Origin: Avanaerovorax sp964442135
GTDB lineage: Bacteria > Bacillota > Clostridia > Peptostreptococcales > Anaerovoracaceae
Length of the DNA stretch: 49,665 bases
Reading direction: 5' to 3'
NCBI GenBank assembly: GCA_964442135.1
Contig: CAYTYN010000008.1
Coordinates: 1 to 49,665, forward strand
Below the pieces are notes generated by a model, which was not told where the DNA came from, searched no databases, and saw nothing but the letters and a program-made list of their open reading frames with translations. Position 1 is the first letter of the stretch, and every line of letters starts with the position of its first letter. Below are positions 8,136 to 16,712 of this stretch, piece by piece. The translations under genes and the position numbers were made by a program.

Positions 8136-8157
8136 GATATCACCTTTTGTCACCGTC

Positions 8158-10818
8158 TCATTTAAGATCATACCACGTTTTCCCCGTGTTAAGGTCGGTC
8201 TCCAGCTTCACCCTAAGACTCATGGCGTCAGTCATATTCCTTATCAGCAGCTCCTTCACGTCCTCCAGCTCTTCCATAGCGGCGTCAATGATCAGCTCGT
8301 CGTGAACCTGTAAGATCAGCTTTGAATCCATGCTACGGTCTTTAAGCTCTCTGTAGACATTTATCATCGCAAGCTTGATTATGTCAGCGGCGCTTCCCTG
8401 AATGGGACTGTTCATGGCCAGCCTTTCTCCCAGCTGTCTGGTCATGTAATTGGAGGAATTGATCTCGTGTATATATCTTCTGCGGCCAAGGATGGTTTCC
8501 GTGTATCCCCGCTCCCTGCACAGTCTTACCTGCTCATCCATATACTCCTTTACGGCCGCGTGTTTGTCAAAATACTCCTCTATATACCTTTCCGCCTCTT
8601 TCCTCGTAATGGAAAGCTCCTCGGAGAGGCCGAAACCGCTCATTCCGTATATTACGCCGAAATTAACGGCTTTAGCCCTGCTTCTGTCCAGCGGTGTCAC
8701 GTCCTCGTATTTCAGACCGAATACTCTGGCCGCCGTGTTCCGGTGTATATCGTCTCCCCTGTTGAAGGCGTCTATCAGATTCTCATCCCCGGACAGATGA
8801 GCTAATACTCTCAGCTCTATTTGGGAATAGTCCGCACCCACGAGAATCCTTTTATCATCGGACGGGGTGAATGCCTTTCTCAGCAGTCTACCCTCCTCGT
8901 GACGGACGGGTATGTTCTGTAGATTAGGCTCTGTACAGCTTATCCTCCCCGTAGCCGTCACCGTCTGCTGAAAGTGGGCTCTGATCTTTCCGTCCTCACC
9001 GACAAGAGGAATCAGACCGTCCACATAGGTGCTCTTAAGCTTGGCCAGCGTACGATAGCGAAGAACAAGTCCGACTATGGGATGCTTATCCTTTATCTTT
9101 TCCAGTATATCCGCGCTGGTGCTGTAGCCCCGCTTTGTCTTCTTTCCCGCAGGAAGCCTCAGCTTTTCGAAGAGTATATCGCCTAACTGAGACGGAGAGT
9201 TTATGTTAAATTCTTCTCCGGCAAGAGCGTAAATCTCCTCTGTCAGCGCGTCAATCCTGCGGGTAAGGAGAGCGCCCTCCTCGTCGAGGGTGTTCCTGTC
9301 GACGGTAAACCCTTGCCGCTCCATAGCCGCCAAGACTTCTATTAAGGGAAGCTCTGCCTTGGCGTACACCTCCGTCAGCTCTTTTTTCCGGATTTCCCTT
9401 TCCTGGACGGCTCTCAGCTCTCTGACGGCGAGACAGTGCGTCTTCCCCCATTCAGCCAGACGCTTATTTTCTTCATCGAAAATATCCATCTGGCTCAGGC
9501 TATCCGATCCCTTCTCATCTCCTCCGCCTATATCGATGTGCAGATATTCCAGGGCCAGAGCCTTAAGGCTGTAATCCGATCTTGACGGATCCAGAACGTA
9601 CTGGGCTACCGCCGTGTCAAAATCTATATTCACAGAGGTGAAGCCGTTCCACAGAAGATCGTAATGCTCCTTTATCAAATCGTGACCTGAAAGCCTGAGA
9701 CACTTCTCGTTGAGGATATCCACGGCTCCCTTGAGTACGGGCTTTGAGGAAGTATCAATGTGGTAATACCTGTCTCCGGACAGTATACCTAAGGCGTACA
9801 TAACAGGCGCGTCTATGTGGCTATGATCTGAAAAGGACTTGACCACCGCCGAAGCTCCCTTTTCCATCTCTTCAAGGCTGGAAAGATCTGCTTCTCTCCG
9901 GATGAATACTGTCTTTATATTCTCTCCCCGGCTCATGCTCATGGATTTATCAGAGCTTACCCTGATTTTTTTCAGAAGGCTGTTGAACTCCAGCTCTTTG
10001 TAGATCTCAATAAGCCTTTGATAGTCTGTCCTTCCTATTCTCAAGTCATCGAGTTCTGCCTCTATGGGAACGTCCCTGATTATCTCAGCCAGACGTCTGC
10101 TCATCATGGCAAGCTGGGCGTTTTCCTCTACTTTATTTCTCAGCTTCTCATTGGATATCTCATCGGTATGCGCCAGCATGCCGGCGATGGAACCGAACTG
10201 GGTAAGGAGCTTTATTCCTGTCTTCTCCCCCACCCCGGGGATTCCCGGAATATTGTCTGAGGAGTCCCCCATCAGGCCCTTAAGGTCTACGAACTGAGAC
10301 GGGGTAAGCTGATATCTCTCCATCATCTTCTCTGTGTCATATACCTCGAATTCCGTTATGCCCTTCTTGGTTATGAGTACCTTCACTGTATCGGAAGCCA
10401 GCTGGAGAGCGTCTCTGTCGCCGGTGATTATGTAAGTATCCATTCCGGCGTCTTCGGACTTTTTCGATATGGTACCTATGATGTCATCCGCCTCGAAGCC
10501 TTCAAGAGAGAGATTGACTATGCCTTTAACGTCCAGAATCTCCTTCATTATGGGAAGCTCCATGGCAAGCTCCACCGGCATTGCCTTTCTGCCTGCCTTG
10601 TAGCCCTCATAGGCCTTATGTCTGAAGGTAGGCGTCTTAAGATCCCAGGCTACTGCCATGTGGGTGGGCCGGTAGCTTTCCTCGAGCTTAGACAGCATGT
10701 TCAAAAAACCGTATATACCCTGAGTATACACGTTCTTTTTCGTTATCATCGGCCTTTGCATGGCGTAATAAGCCCGGTTTATCAGGCTGTTCCCATCAAT
10801 AATAATAATCCTATCCAT
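8158..10818 (-). CDS. polA: DNA polymerase I
   Basis: Fills gaps and removes RNA primers during replication and repair. The 886-residue protein has the N-terminal 5'-3' exonuclease domain (DGNSLINRAYYAM at the start, DADD-type acidic cluster EGFEADDIIG, helix-hairpin-helix GDSSDNIPGIPGVGEKTG), a middle 3'-5' exonuclease-like domain, and the C-terminal polymerase with motif A DYSQIELRVLAH, motif B RAKAVNFGVIYG and motif C LQVHDELI. The middle domain lacks the acidic proofreading residues (no DTE at motif I, no YAAEDA-type motif III), as in Bacillus polymerases, so it probably does not proofread. Starts at ATG with GAGAGGA upstream and overlaps rimO by eight bases. Confidence 0.97.
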   Translation of the reverse strand: MDRIIIIDGNSLINRAYYAMQRPMITKKNVYTQGIYGFLNMLSKLEESYRPTHMAVAWDLKTPTFRHKAYEGYKAGRKAMPVELAMELPIMKEILDVKGIVNLSLEGFEADDIIGTISKKSEDAGMDTYIITGDRDALQLASDTVKVLITKKGITEFEVYDTEKMMERYQLTPSQFVDLKGLMGDSSDNIPGIPGVGEKTGIKLLTQFGSIAGMLAHTDEISNEKLRNKVEENAQLAMMSRRLAEIIRDVPIEAELDDLRIGRTDYQRLIEIYKELEFNSLLKKIRVSSDKSMSMSRGENIKTVFIRREADLSSLEEMEKGASAVVKSFSDHSHIDAPVMYALGILSGDRYYHIDTSSKPVLKGAVDILNEKCLRLSGHDLIKEHYDLLWNGFTSVNIDFDTAVAQYVLDPSRSDYSLKALALEYLHIDIGGGDEKGSDSLSQMDIFDEENKRLAEWGKTHCLAVRELRAVQEREIRKKELTEVYAKAELPLIEVLAAMERQGFTVDRNTLDEEGALLTRRIDALTEEIYALAGEEFNINSPSQLGDILFEKLRLPAGKKTKRGYSTSADILEKIKDKHPIVGLVLRYRTLAKLKSTYVDGLIPLVGEDGKIRAHFQQTVTATGRISCTEPNLQNIPVRHEEGRLLRKAFTPSDDKRILVGADYSQIELRVLAHLSGDENLIDAFNRGDDIHRNTAARVFGLKYEDVTPLDRSRAKAVNFGVIYGMSGFGLSEELSITRKEAERYIEEYFDKHAAVKEYMDEQVRLCRERGYTETILGRRRYIHEINSSNYMTRQLGERLAMNSPIQGSAADIIKLAMINVYRELKDRSMDSKLILQVHDELIIDAAMEELEDVKELLIRNMTDAMSLRVKLETDLNTGKTWYDLK

Positions 10819-12136
10819 TGACTTCCTCTCCGGTAAGGTCGTAATCGAAAGCGTCGTTTATCCTGACCCTTACAATATTCCCCGGCGTCAGCTCCCTATC
10901 CGACGTGAATATGACGGAATTATCGATTTCAGGTGCGTCGTATCTGGTTCTGCCTATGTAGCATCCACCCTCATCTCTCTCGTCCACAATGACATCCATG
11001 ATCTCCTCTATGAGCTCTCTGTTGTTTTCCAGGGAAATCTCCATCTGTGTCCGCATCAGCTCATCCAGACGCTGAGACTTGACCTCCTCATCTATCTGAT
11101 CCTCCATCTCTCCCGCGGCTGTCCCCTCCTCCATGGAGTAGGCGAATACTCCCAGCCGAGCGAACCGCTGGCTTTTCACGAACTCTAAAAGCTCTTCGTG
11201 ATCCTCCTCCGTCTCTCCGGGAAATCCGGTGATCAATGTGGTTCTAATCCTTATATCCGGTATTTTCTCTCTTATCCTGTCCAGCTTAGAGATCAGATCA
11301 GCCTTGTTGGATCTTCTGTTCATGGCCTTGAGCACCGAGTCGCTGGCATGCTGGATGGGTATGTCCAGATAATTGCAGATCTTCTCCTCAGAAGCTATGG
11401 TATCTATGAGCTCGTCGTTTATTCGGTCATCATAGCAGTACATAAGCCGTATCCACCTTATGCCTTCTATGGCACAGAGCCTTCGAAGCAGCTCGGCAAG
11501 GGTGTATTTTCCGTATATGTCCAGACCGTAGCAGGTCACATCCTGAGCTATAAGGATCAGCTCCCTGCATCCGGCAGCGGCCATGTCTTCCGCCTCCCGG
11601 AGTACATCCTCCATGGGCTTGCTCCTGTAGCCGCCCCTTATAAATGGTATTATACAGTAGGCGCACACGTTGTCGCAGCCCTCAGCAATCTTCAGTGTGG
11701 CGGTATAAGGATTATCGCCTATTTTTCTCGGCAAAGACCTGAGCACCCTGTCATACTCTTCTCCGCAAAGGTTGAAACGCTCATCCCGTTTTTCCTTCAT
11801 TTCAGTCAACAGCCGGGGAAGCTTCTCGTACTCGTTGACGCCGATAAAACCGTCGACCTCTGTCATCTCACCGAAGAGCTCTGCGCTGTACCGCTTTGAG
11901 AGGCATCCGGAAATTATCAGCTTGGTTTCATCGCGCTTCGATGAGGCTATCTGAAATATCCTCTCTATGGATTCCGTCTTCGCATCGTTTATGAATCCGC
12001 ACGTATTAACTATGGCAAAATCCGCTTCGCCTAAATCGTCGGTTATGGTAAACCCTGCATCTTCCAGAATGCCTTCCGCATTTTCCGTATCATAAAAATT
12101 CTTAGGACATCCAAGAGTCTCAAAAAAAACCTTCAC
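10811..12136 (-). CDS. rimO: Ribosomal protein S12 methylthiotransferase RimO
   Basis: Radical-SAM enzyme that adds a methylthio group to an aspartate of ribosomal protein S12. The 441-residue protein has the N-terminal UPF0004 domain beginning FFETLGCPKNFYDTE, with cysteines for the auxiliary cluster (LGCPKN, VNTCGFI, ISGCLSKRY), the radical-SAM motif CDNVCAYC with IIPFIRGGYRSKP, and a C-terminal TRAM domain. The CPKN and IRGGYRS text separates RimO from its paralogue MiaB, also present in this window. The start is a GTG overlapping the ftsK stop by four bases, so the two are coupled; the gene then overlaps polA. Confidence 0.95.
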   Translation of the reverse strand: MKVFFETLGCPKNFYDTENAEGILEDAGFTITDDLGEADFAIVNTCGFINDAKTESIERIFQIASSKRDETKLIISGCLSKRYSAELFGEMTEVDGFIGVNEYEKLPRLLTEMKEKRDERFNLCGEEYDRVLRSLPRKIGDNPYTATLKIAEGCDNVCAYCIIPFIRGGYRSKPMEDVLREAEDMAAAGCRELILIAQDVTCYGLDIYGKYTLAELLRRLCAIEGIRWIRLMYCYDDRINDELIDTIASEEKICNYLDIPIQHASDSVLKAMNRRSNKADLISKLDRIREKIPDIRIRTTLITGFPGETEEDHEELLEFVKSQRFARLGVFAYSMEEGTAAGEMEDQIDEEVKSQRLDELMRTQMEISLENNRELIEEIMDVIVDERDEGGCYIGRTRYDAPEIDNSVIFTSDRELTPGNIVRVRINDAFDYDLTGEEVNG

Positions 12137-14799
12137 TGCTCTAAAGCTTCCTCCTTCATGGCATTGAGCTCGTCCTCTGTCAAGAGCACCTGTCTCGGCC
12201 GGCTTCCGTCCTGTGGGCCGACTATGCCTCTTTCCTCCATCATTTCCACCATTCTGGCCGCTCGGTTATATCCTATTCTGAACCTTCTCTGAAGCATGGA
12301 AACCGACGCCTGTCCGGCATGAACCACACATTCTATGGCTTCCGAAAGGAATTCATCTGTATCCTCGTCGCCTCCCGAAGGGGAAGAGACTCCCTTCTCA
12401 ATGGAGCTCATAACCTCGCTGGAGTATTCCGGATCCTCCTCGTTTTGGGACTTTATGAAATCGATTACGGCGGAAACCTCATCGTCAGATATGAAGCACC
12501 CCTGTATTCTCGTCGGTTTTCCCGTTCCCAGAGGATTGAAGAGCATATCTCCCCTTCCCACCAGCTTTTCTGCCCCCGACATGTCGAGGATGGTCCTGGA
12601 GTCGAATTGGGACGAAACGGCAAAAGCTATACGGGACGGTATGTTGGCTTTTATAACTCCGGTTATTATATCCACCGACGGTCTCTGAGTGGCTACTATG
12701 AGATGCATGCCTGCTGCCCTCGCCATCTGGGCCAGTCTGCATATGGATTCCTCCACCTGAGACGGCGCCGCCATCATCAGGTCCGCCAGCTCGTCGATTA
12801 TTATAACTATCTGAGGCATCAGGCTGTCCGTTTCGCCGATTTCCTTCATATACCGGTTATACCCTGACAGGTTCCTCACATTCCTCTCGGCGAACTTTTT
12901 GTACCTGTCCGTCATCTCGGCGACCGCCCAGTTAAGAGCCGCTGCCGCCTTTGTCGGTTCAGTTACCACAGGTATGAGCAGGTGAGGAATTCCGTTATAG
13001 TTTCCAAGCTCCACTACCTTGGGATCTATGAGAACAAGCTTTACCTCGTCAGGATCCGCCTTGTAGAGGATACTGGTTATTATACTGTTTACGCACACGC
13101 TCTTTCCGGAGCCTGTGGAACCGGCGATCAAAAGGTGAGGCATGGTAGCAAGGTCGGCGACTACCGCCTTTCCCGCTATATCCTTACCCACGGCGAAGGC
13201 TATCTTGGATTCAGCGTTTTTGAATTCAGGAGAACCTACCATCTCCCTCATTGAGACCATGGTAATCTTATCGTTTTCCACCTCGATGCCTACGGCCGCC
13301 TTACCGGGTATGGGAGCCTCTATTCTTATGGACTTAGCCTCCAGATTTAATGCTATATCATCGGAAAGCCTGGCTATGCTGCTCACCTTTACACCTATTC
13401 CCGGCTGTATCTCATACCTGGTTACCGCCGGCCCTCTTGTTACCTGAACAACCTTGGCGTCCACGTTAAAGTTCTTCAGAGTTTCCTCCAGCTTAGCCGC
13501 CATGGCCTTAAGGTCCGCGGCAAGATGAGGATCTCTTCCGCCCGAGATAAGCTTCAGAAGGTACATAGGAGGCTTCCTGTATTTGCGCTTTTTAGGCGTC
13601 GTATCCACATCAGGCATAAGGGATCTAAGCTCAGCCTGAGAAAGGTTTCTCCCAGACGCTTCTATGCCGCCGCACTCCTGTTCTCCCATATCATTATCGG
13701 CCGAAAATGCCCCTTCGTCTCCCTCTGTACCCTTGTAATTATCATCATCTCCGTCGAGACCGTAGCCTTTTATCCCTACGCTTGTAGGAGAAAGGGCGCC
13801 GTCAAGACCGTATCGTACTTCCGTCCGGTCTAATCCTCCGTCAAGGCCATACCCGATGACCGAGCCTGAGGCCCTGACTTCCAGGCCGTAGGATACATGG
13901 GGCTCACTCTCACCCTTAAAGGCTTCTTCAGCGTTCTCCGGAGAATGGCCGTCCCTTTCCGCCATGGCCTTATCGCTGTCAAAAGAAGTTATGTCCTTTT
14001 CGAAGAGCTTATCGTCCTTCATGTAGCCAAGAAGGTTTTTCAATCTGCTTTTCCTTTCCGGCCTGTCTGCGACTACTGTATCATATGGATTCGCCAGGAT
14101 CACCGGCATGGGAATCTGTTCTTGTTTTTCCTCAGCTTCTTCCTCTTCCTCCGTCTCCTCATTTTCCCCGGCCTTGAACTGTTTCGCCTTTTCCACGCCG
14201 CCGGCAAGTTTCTCCACGATGGAGGAAACCGGCTTATTTATCAAAAGGAGAGCGCATATGAGAATCAGTAGAACGGATATGGTATAAAGTCCTATCTTTC
14301 CTGTCATGGCCACTATGGCCGACCCCAGCATCATACCGAATAATCCGCCGCTGTTCAGTTCTATGCCGGAGGCATAGTAGTCCATCCACCGGTAACTGAT
14401 ATCGTCGGAATCGATGAATCTGCCTGAATTGATGAGACATATCATCAGAAGTATTATGAAGGAAAACAGAAATGTCCGCCATGAAAGGTTCCCGTTTCTA
14501 TTGGTGAACAGAAGGGCGCCCAGCACTAAGAGATATATCGGCAGAATCAGGGCGACTAATCCGAAAACTCCCTTCAACAGGTCGCCGAACGTATTCCCAA
14601 GCTGCCCGGCGATATGAAGCTGGACGGCAGCGAACACGAAAACACCCAGAGCCATCAGGCAAACACCGACGATATTGTCCATGACAGCTCTGTTAACACC
14701 CTCTTTAGATGGGGCGGCTCCTTTATTTTCTCCTGATTTGCTTCCTCCGGCCTTTCCTTTACCATCGGAGGTCTTCGTCTTCTTTCTGGTTTCCGCCAC
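12133..14799 (-). CDS. ftsK: DNA translocase FtsK/SpoIIIE
   Basis: Septal motor that pumps chromosomal DNA during division or sporulation. The 888-residue product has four to five membrane helices in the first 200 residues, an acidic and low-complexity linker (EETEEEEEAEEKQEQ near 220), then the RecA-like motor with Walker A AGSTGSGKSVCVN and Walker B IVIIIDELADLMM, and a C-terminal winged-helix gamma domain (IGYNRAARMVEMMEERGIVG) that reads orienting sequences. The linker contains four copies of a short YGLDG/YGLEV motif (residues about 302-347, bases 13755-13895), which I do not know from other FtsK proteins. Starts at GTG with AGGAG upstream. First gene of the ftsK-rimO-polA-coaE run. Confidence 0.95.
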   Translation of the reverse strand: MAETRKKTKTSDGKGKAGGSKSGENKGAAPSKEGVNRAVMDNIVGVCLMALGVFVFAAVQLHIAGQLGNTFGDLLKGVFGLVALILPIYLLVLGALLFTNRNGNLSWRTFLFSFIILLMICLINSGRFIDSDDISYRWMDYYASGIELNSGGLFGMMLGSAIVAMTGKIGLYTISVLLILICALLLINKPVSSIVEKLAGGVEKAKQFKAGENEETEEEEEAEEKQEQIPMPVILANPYDTVVADRPERKSRLKNLLGYMKDDKLFEKDITSFDSDKAMAERDGHSPENAEEAFKGESEPHVSYGLEVRASGSVIGYGLDGGLDRTEVRYGLDGALSPTSVGIKGYGLDGDDDNYKGTEGDEGAFSADNDMGEQECGGIEASGRNLSQAELRSLMPDVDTTPKKRKYRKPPMYLLKLISGGRDPHLAADLKAMAAKLEETLKNFNVDAKVVQVTRGPAVTRYEIQPGIGVKVSSIARLSDDIALNLEAKSIRIEAPIPGKAAVGIEVENDKITMVSMREMVGSPEFKNAESKIAFAVGKDIAGKAVVADLATMPHLLIAGSTGSGKSVCVNSIITSILYKADPDEVKLVLIDPKVVELGNYNGIPHLLIPVVTEPTKAAAALNWAVAEMTDRYKKFAERNVRNLSGYNRYMKEIGETDSLMPQIVIIIDELADLMMAAPSQVEESICRLAQMARAAGMHLIVATQRPSVDIITGVIKANIPSRIAFAVSSQFDSRTILDMSGAEKLVGRGDMLFNPLGTGKPTRIQGCFISDDEVSAVIDFIKSQNEEDPEYSSEVMSSIEKGVSSPSGGDEDTDEFLSEAIECVVHAGQASVSMLQRRFRIGYNRAARMVEMMEERGIVGPQDGSRPRQVLLTEDELNAMKEEALEQ

Positions 14800-14838
14800 T
14801 TAAATAAATCTCCTAAATTTCGTCTTAAACAGGATTAA

Positions 14839-14863
14839 GCGGTCCGACTCACGTCATGACCGC
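14839..14863 (-). terminator. Hairpin between asd and ftsK, possible terminator
   Basis: Minus-strand GCGGTC and GACCGC form a six-pair stem, extended inward by TGAC/GTCG around GTGA. The following TTAATCCTGTTT is only moderately T-rich, so termination after asd is probably partial. It lies 16 bases past the asd stop. Confidence 0.45.
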
Positions 14864-14878
14864 CGTAAAACACATGGA

Positions 14879-15973
14879 TTATCTCTCCGTTATGTACCCC
14901 TTCGCCGCAAGAGCTTCCGCGCACAGCACAGCGCCGCCGGCAGCGCCCCTCACAGTATTATGGGCAAGGCCGATGAACTTATAATCGTACACCGTGTCCT
15001 CTCTCAGCCTTCCGACGGAAACTCCGAATCCATTCTCGTAGTTTACGTCCAGCCTTACCTGAGGTCTGTCCTCATCCTCCAGATACCGGATGAAGTGAGA
15101 AGGCGCAGACGGAAGACCTGCCTCCGCAGGAAAACCGCTGAAGCTTCTCAGCCTTTCGATAAGCTCCTCCTTAGAAGGCTTCTTTCTGAACTTAACGAAA
15201 ACAGCCGCCGTATGGCCGTCTAAAACAGGAACTCTGACGCACTGACTGGTTATCACAGGTTCAGCCGCCTTCACGATCTGACCGTTTTCTATATGTCCGA
15301 ATATCCTGAGAGGCTCCTGTTCACTCTTCTCTTCTTCCCCGCCTATGTACGGGATGATATTTTCCACCATTTCCGGCCAGTCCTTAAATGTCTTTCCTGC
15401 ACCGCTTATAGCCTGATATGTGGTGACTACGACTTCATAGGGCTCGTACTCCTTCCATGCCGCCAGAGCCGGAACATAACCCTGAATCGAGCAGTTAGGC
15501 TTCACTGCTATGAATCCTCTCTCGGTTCCCAGCCTCTTTCTCTGAGACTCTATTACGTCGAAGTGGTCAATATTTATTTCCGGAATGACCATAGGCACGT
15601 CCGGAGTCCATCTGTGAGCGCTGTTGTTGGAAACTACGGGTATTTCAGCCTTTGCGTAGTCCTCCTCTATCTTCTTTATCTCTTCCTTGGTCATGTCTAC
15701 AGCGCTGAAGACGAAGTCCACCTCCTCGCCCATAGCCTCTATATCCTTAACGTCCTTAACGATAATACTCTTTTCCCTTTCCGGCATAGGTGCCGCCATC
15801 TTCCAGCGGCCTCCCACAGCCTCCTCGTAGGTCTTTCCTGCGCTTCTCGCGCTGGCGGCGATAGCGCTTACCTGAAACCATGGATGATCGGCTAAAAGGG
15901 TAACGAATCTCTGTCCGACCATTCCCGTTCCGCCTATGATGCCGGCTCTAAGCTTCTTTTCTCGTTCTTTCAT
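14879..15973 (-). CDS. asd: Aspartate-semialdehyde dehydrogenase (archaeal/fungal-type branch)
   Basis: NADPH-dependent reduction of aspartyl phosphate to aspartate semialdehyde, the branch point to lysine, diaminopimelate, threonine and methionine. The 364-residue protein has the dinucleotide loop GIIGGTGMVGQRFV, the active-site cysteine in KPNCSIQGYVPAL (about residue 160) and the substrate block AISGAGKTFKDWPEM. The long form and the IQGY-type active site resemble the branch first known from archaea and fungi rather than the shorter enzyme of most Bacillota; that is from memory of the family. ATG start with AAAGGAG eight bases upstream. It has its own predicted promoter and no lysine-riboswitch-like leader. 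Confidence 0.95.
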   Translation of the reverse strand: MKEREKKLRAGIIGGTGMVGQRFVTLLADHPWFQVSAIAASARSAGKTYEEAVGGRWKMAAPMPEREKSIIVKDVKDIEAMGEEVDFVFSAVDMTKEEIKKIEEDYAKAEIPVVSNNSAHRWTPDVPMVIPEINIDHFDVIESQRKRLGTERGFIAVKPNCSIQGYVPALAAWKEYEPYEVVVTTYQAISGAGKTFKDWPEMVENIIPYIGGEEEKSEQEPLRIFGHIENGQIVKAAEPVITSQCVRVPVLDGHTAAVFVKFRKKPSKEELIERLRSFSGFPAEAGLPSAPSHFIRYLEDEDRPQVRLDVNYENGFGVSVGRLREDTVYDYKFIGLAHNTVRGAAGGAVLCAEALAAKGYITER

Positions 15974-16010
15974 TTATCATGCTCCTTTCATGGGATGATT
16001 TAAGTTTACC

Positions 16011-16039
16011 ATTTTAGGCTCCCTTTTACAACTTCTTAA
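16011..16039 (-). promoter_or_regulatory. Predicted promoter of asd
   Basis: TTAAGA, 17 bases, TAAAAT on the minus strand. The -35 box lies over the nth stop codon, leaving a leader of about 30 bases before the asd start. Moderate match to the sigma-A consensus. Confidence 0.45.
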
Positions 16040-16659
16040 ATGCATTTCTCGCAAAGCCTTTCTATGACGCATTTTTCACACTTAGGGTTTCTCGCGGTGC
16101 AGCAGCTTCTTCCGTGAAAGATGAGGCTGTGATGGGTTCTGGACCATCTGTTCTCGGGGACAGCTTCCATAAGGGCAAGCTCTGTTTTCAGAACGTCTCC
16201 TTCGTGAACCAGTCCGATTCTGTTGGACACCCTGAGGACATGGGTATCCACAGCTATCCTCTGATGGGAAAACCCCACGGAAAGCACCACGTTGGCTGTT
16301 TTTCTACCCACTCCCGGAAGGCTTAGAAGGCTGTCGTAATCATCGGGAACCTGTCCGTCAAAGTCTTCGGTGAGCCTTTTCGCCAGAGCCACAATATTTT
16401 TCGACTTTGTCCTGTACATACCTATCCGCCTGATATACTCTTCCACCTGAGAAGGCTCTGCTTCCGAAAGAGCCTTGGCGTCAGGATAAGCCCTGAACAG
16501 CTCAGGCGTCACCTGATTTACGCTTTTGTCCGTGGTCTGGGCGGAAAGGACAACAGATATTAAAAGCTCATAAACGTTTCTATGGTCTAAGGCGCACCGG
16601 GCGTCCGGGTACTCTGCCTCTAAGAGATCCAGAATCTCGTTAACTTTTTCTCTCTCCAT
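16036..16659 (-). CDS. nth: Endonuclease III, DNA glycosylase/AP lyase
   Basis: Removes oxidised pyrimidines from DNA and nicks the abasic site. The 207-residue product has the helix-hairpin-helix LPGVGRKTANVVLS with the catalytic lysine, the catalytic aspartate in VDTHVLRVSNR, and a C-terminal [4Fe-4S] motif C-X6-C-X2-C-X5-C (CTARNPKCEKC then C after five residues). I start it at ATG 16659, six bases after AAGGAG; a longer frame would begin with a TTG eight codons earlier and would place that ribosome site inside the gene. It is transcribed divergently from the GntR gene across 53 bases. Confidence 0.95.
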   Translation of the reverse strand: MEREKVNEILDLLEAEYPDARCALDHRNVYELLISVVLSAQTTDKSVNQVTPELFRAYPDAKALSEAEPSQVEEYIRRIGMYRTKSKNIVALAKRLTEDFDGQVPDDYDSLLSLPGVGRKTANVVLSVGFSHQRIAVDTHVLRVSNRIGLVHEGDVLKTELALMEAVPENRWSRTHHSLIFHGRSCCTARNPKCEKCVIERLCEKCI

Positions 16660-16673
16660 GGTTGCTCCTTTCC

Positions 16674-16683
16674 TCGTTGACAA
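16674..16683. promoter_or_regulatory. Predicted GntR/FadR-type operator over the -35 box
   Basis: The sequence TCGTTGACAA fits the GntR/FadR-type palindrome TNGT-NN-ACNA in both halves. It covers the TTGACA box of the GntR promoter, and lies in the leader of nth. This predicts that the regulator represses its own gene. Based on family operator knowledge; binding is not shown. Confidence 0.45.
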
Positions 16684-16706
16684 AGTCTTCCGACCGATAA
16701 TATAAT
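16677..16706 (+). promoter_or_regulatory. Near-consensus sigma-A promoter of the GntR gene
   Basis: Perfect TTGACA, 18-base spacer, perfect TATAAT. Only six bases (TTACCC) separate the -10 box from the ATG at 16713, so transcription should begin at or within a base or two of the start codon and the message should have no leader. Confidence 0.8.
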
Positions 16707-16712
16707 TTACCC

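Noticed and set aside
13897..14271. Open frames on the plus strand inside ftsK, smc, clpB and other large genes
   Set aside because: They are antisense shadows of well-recognised genes with no ribosome sites or known domains.
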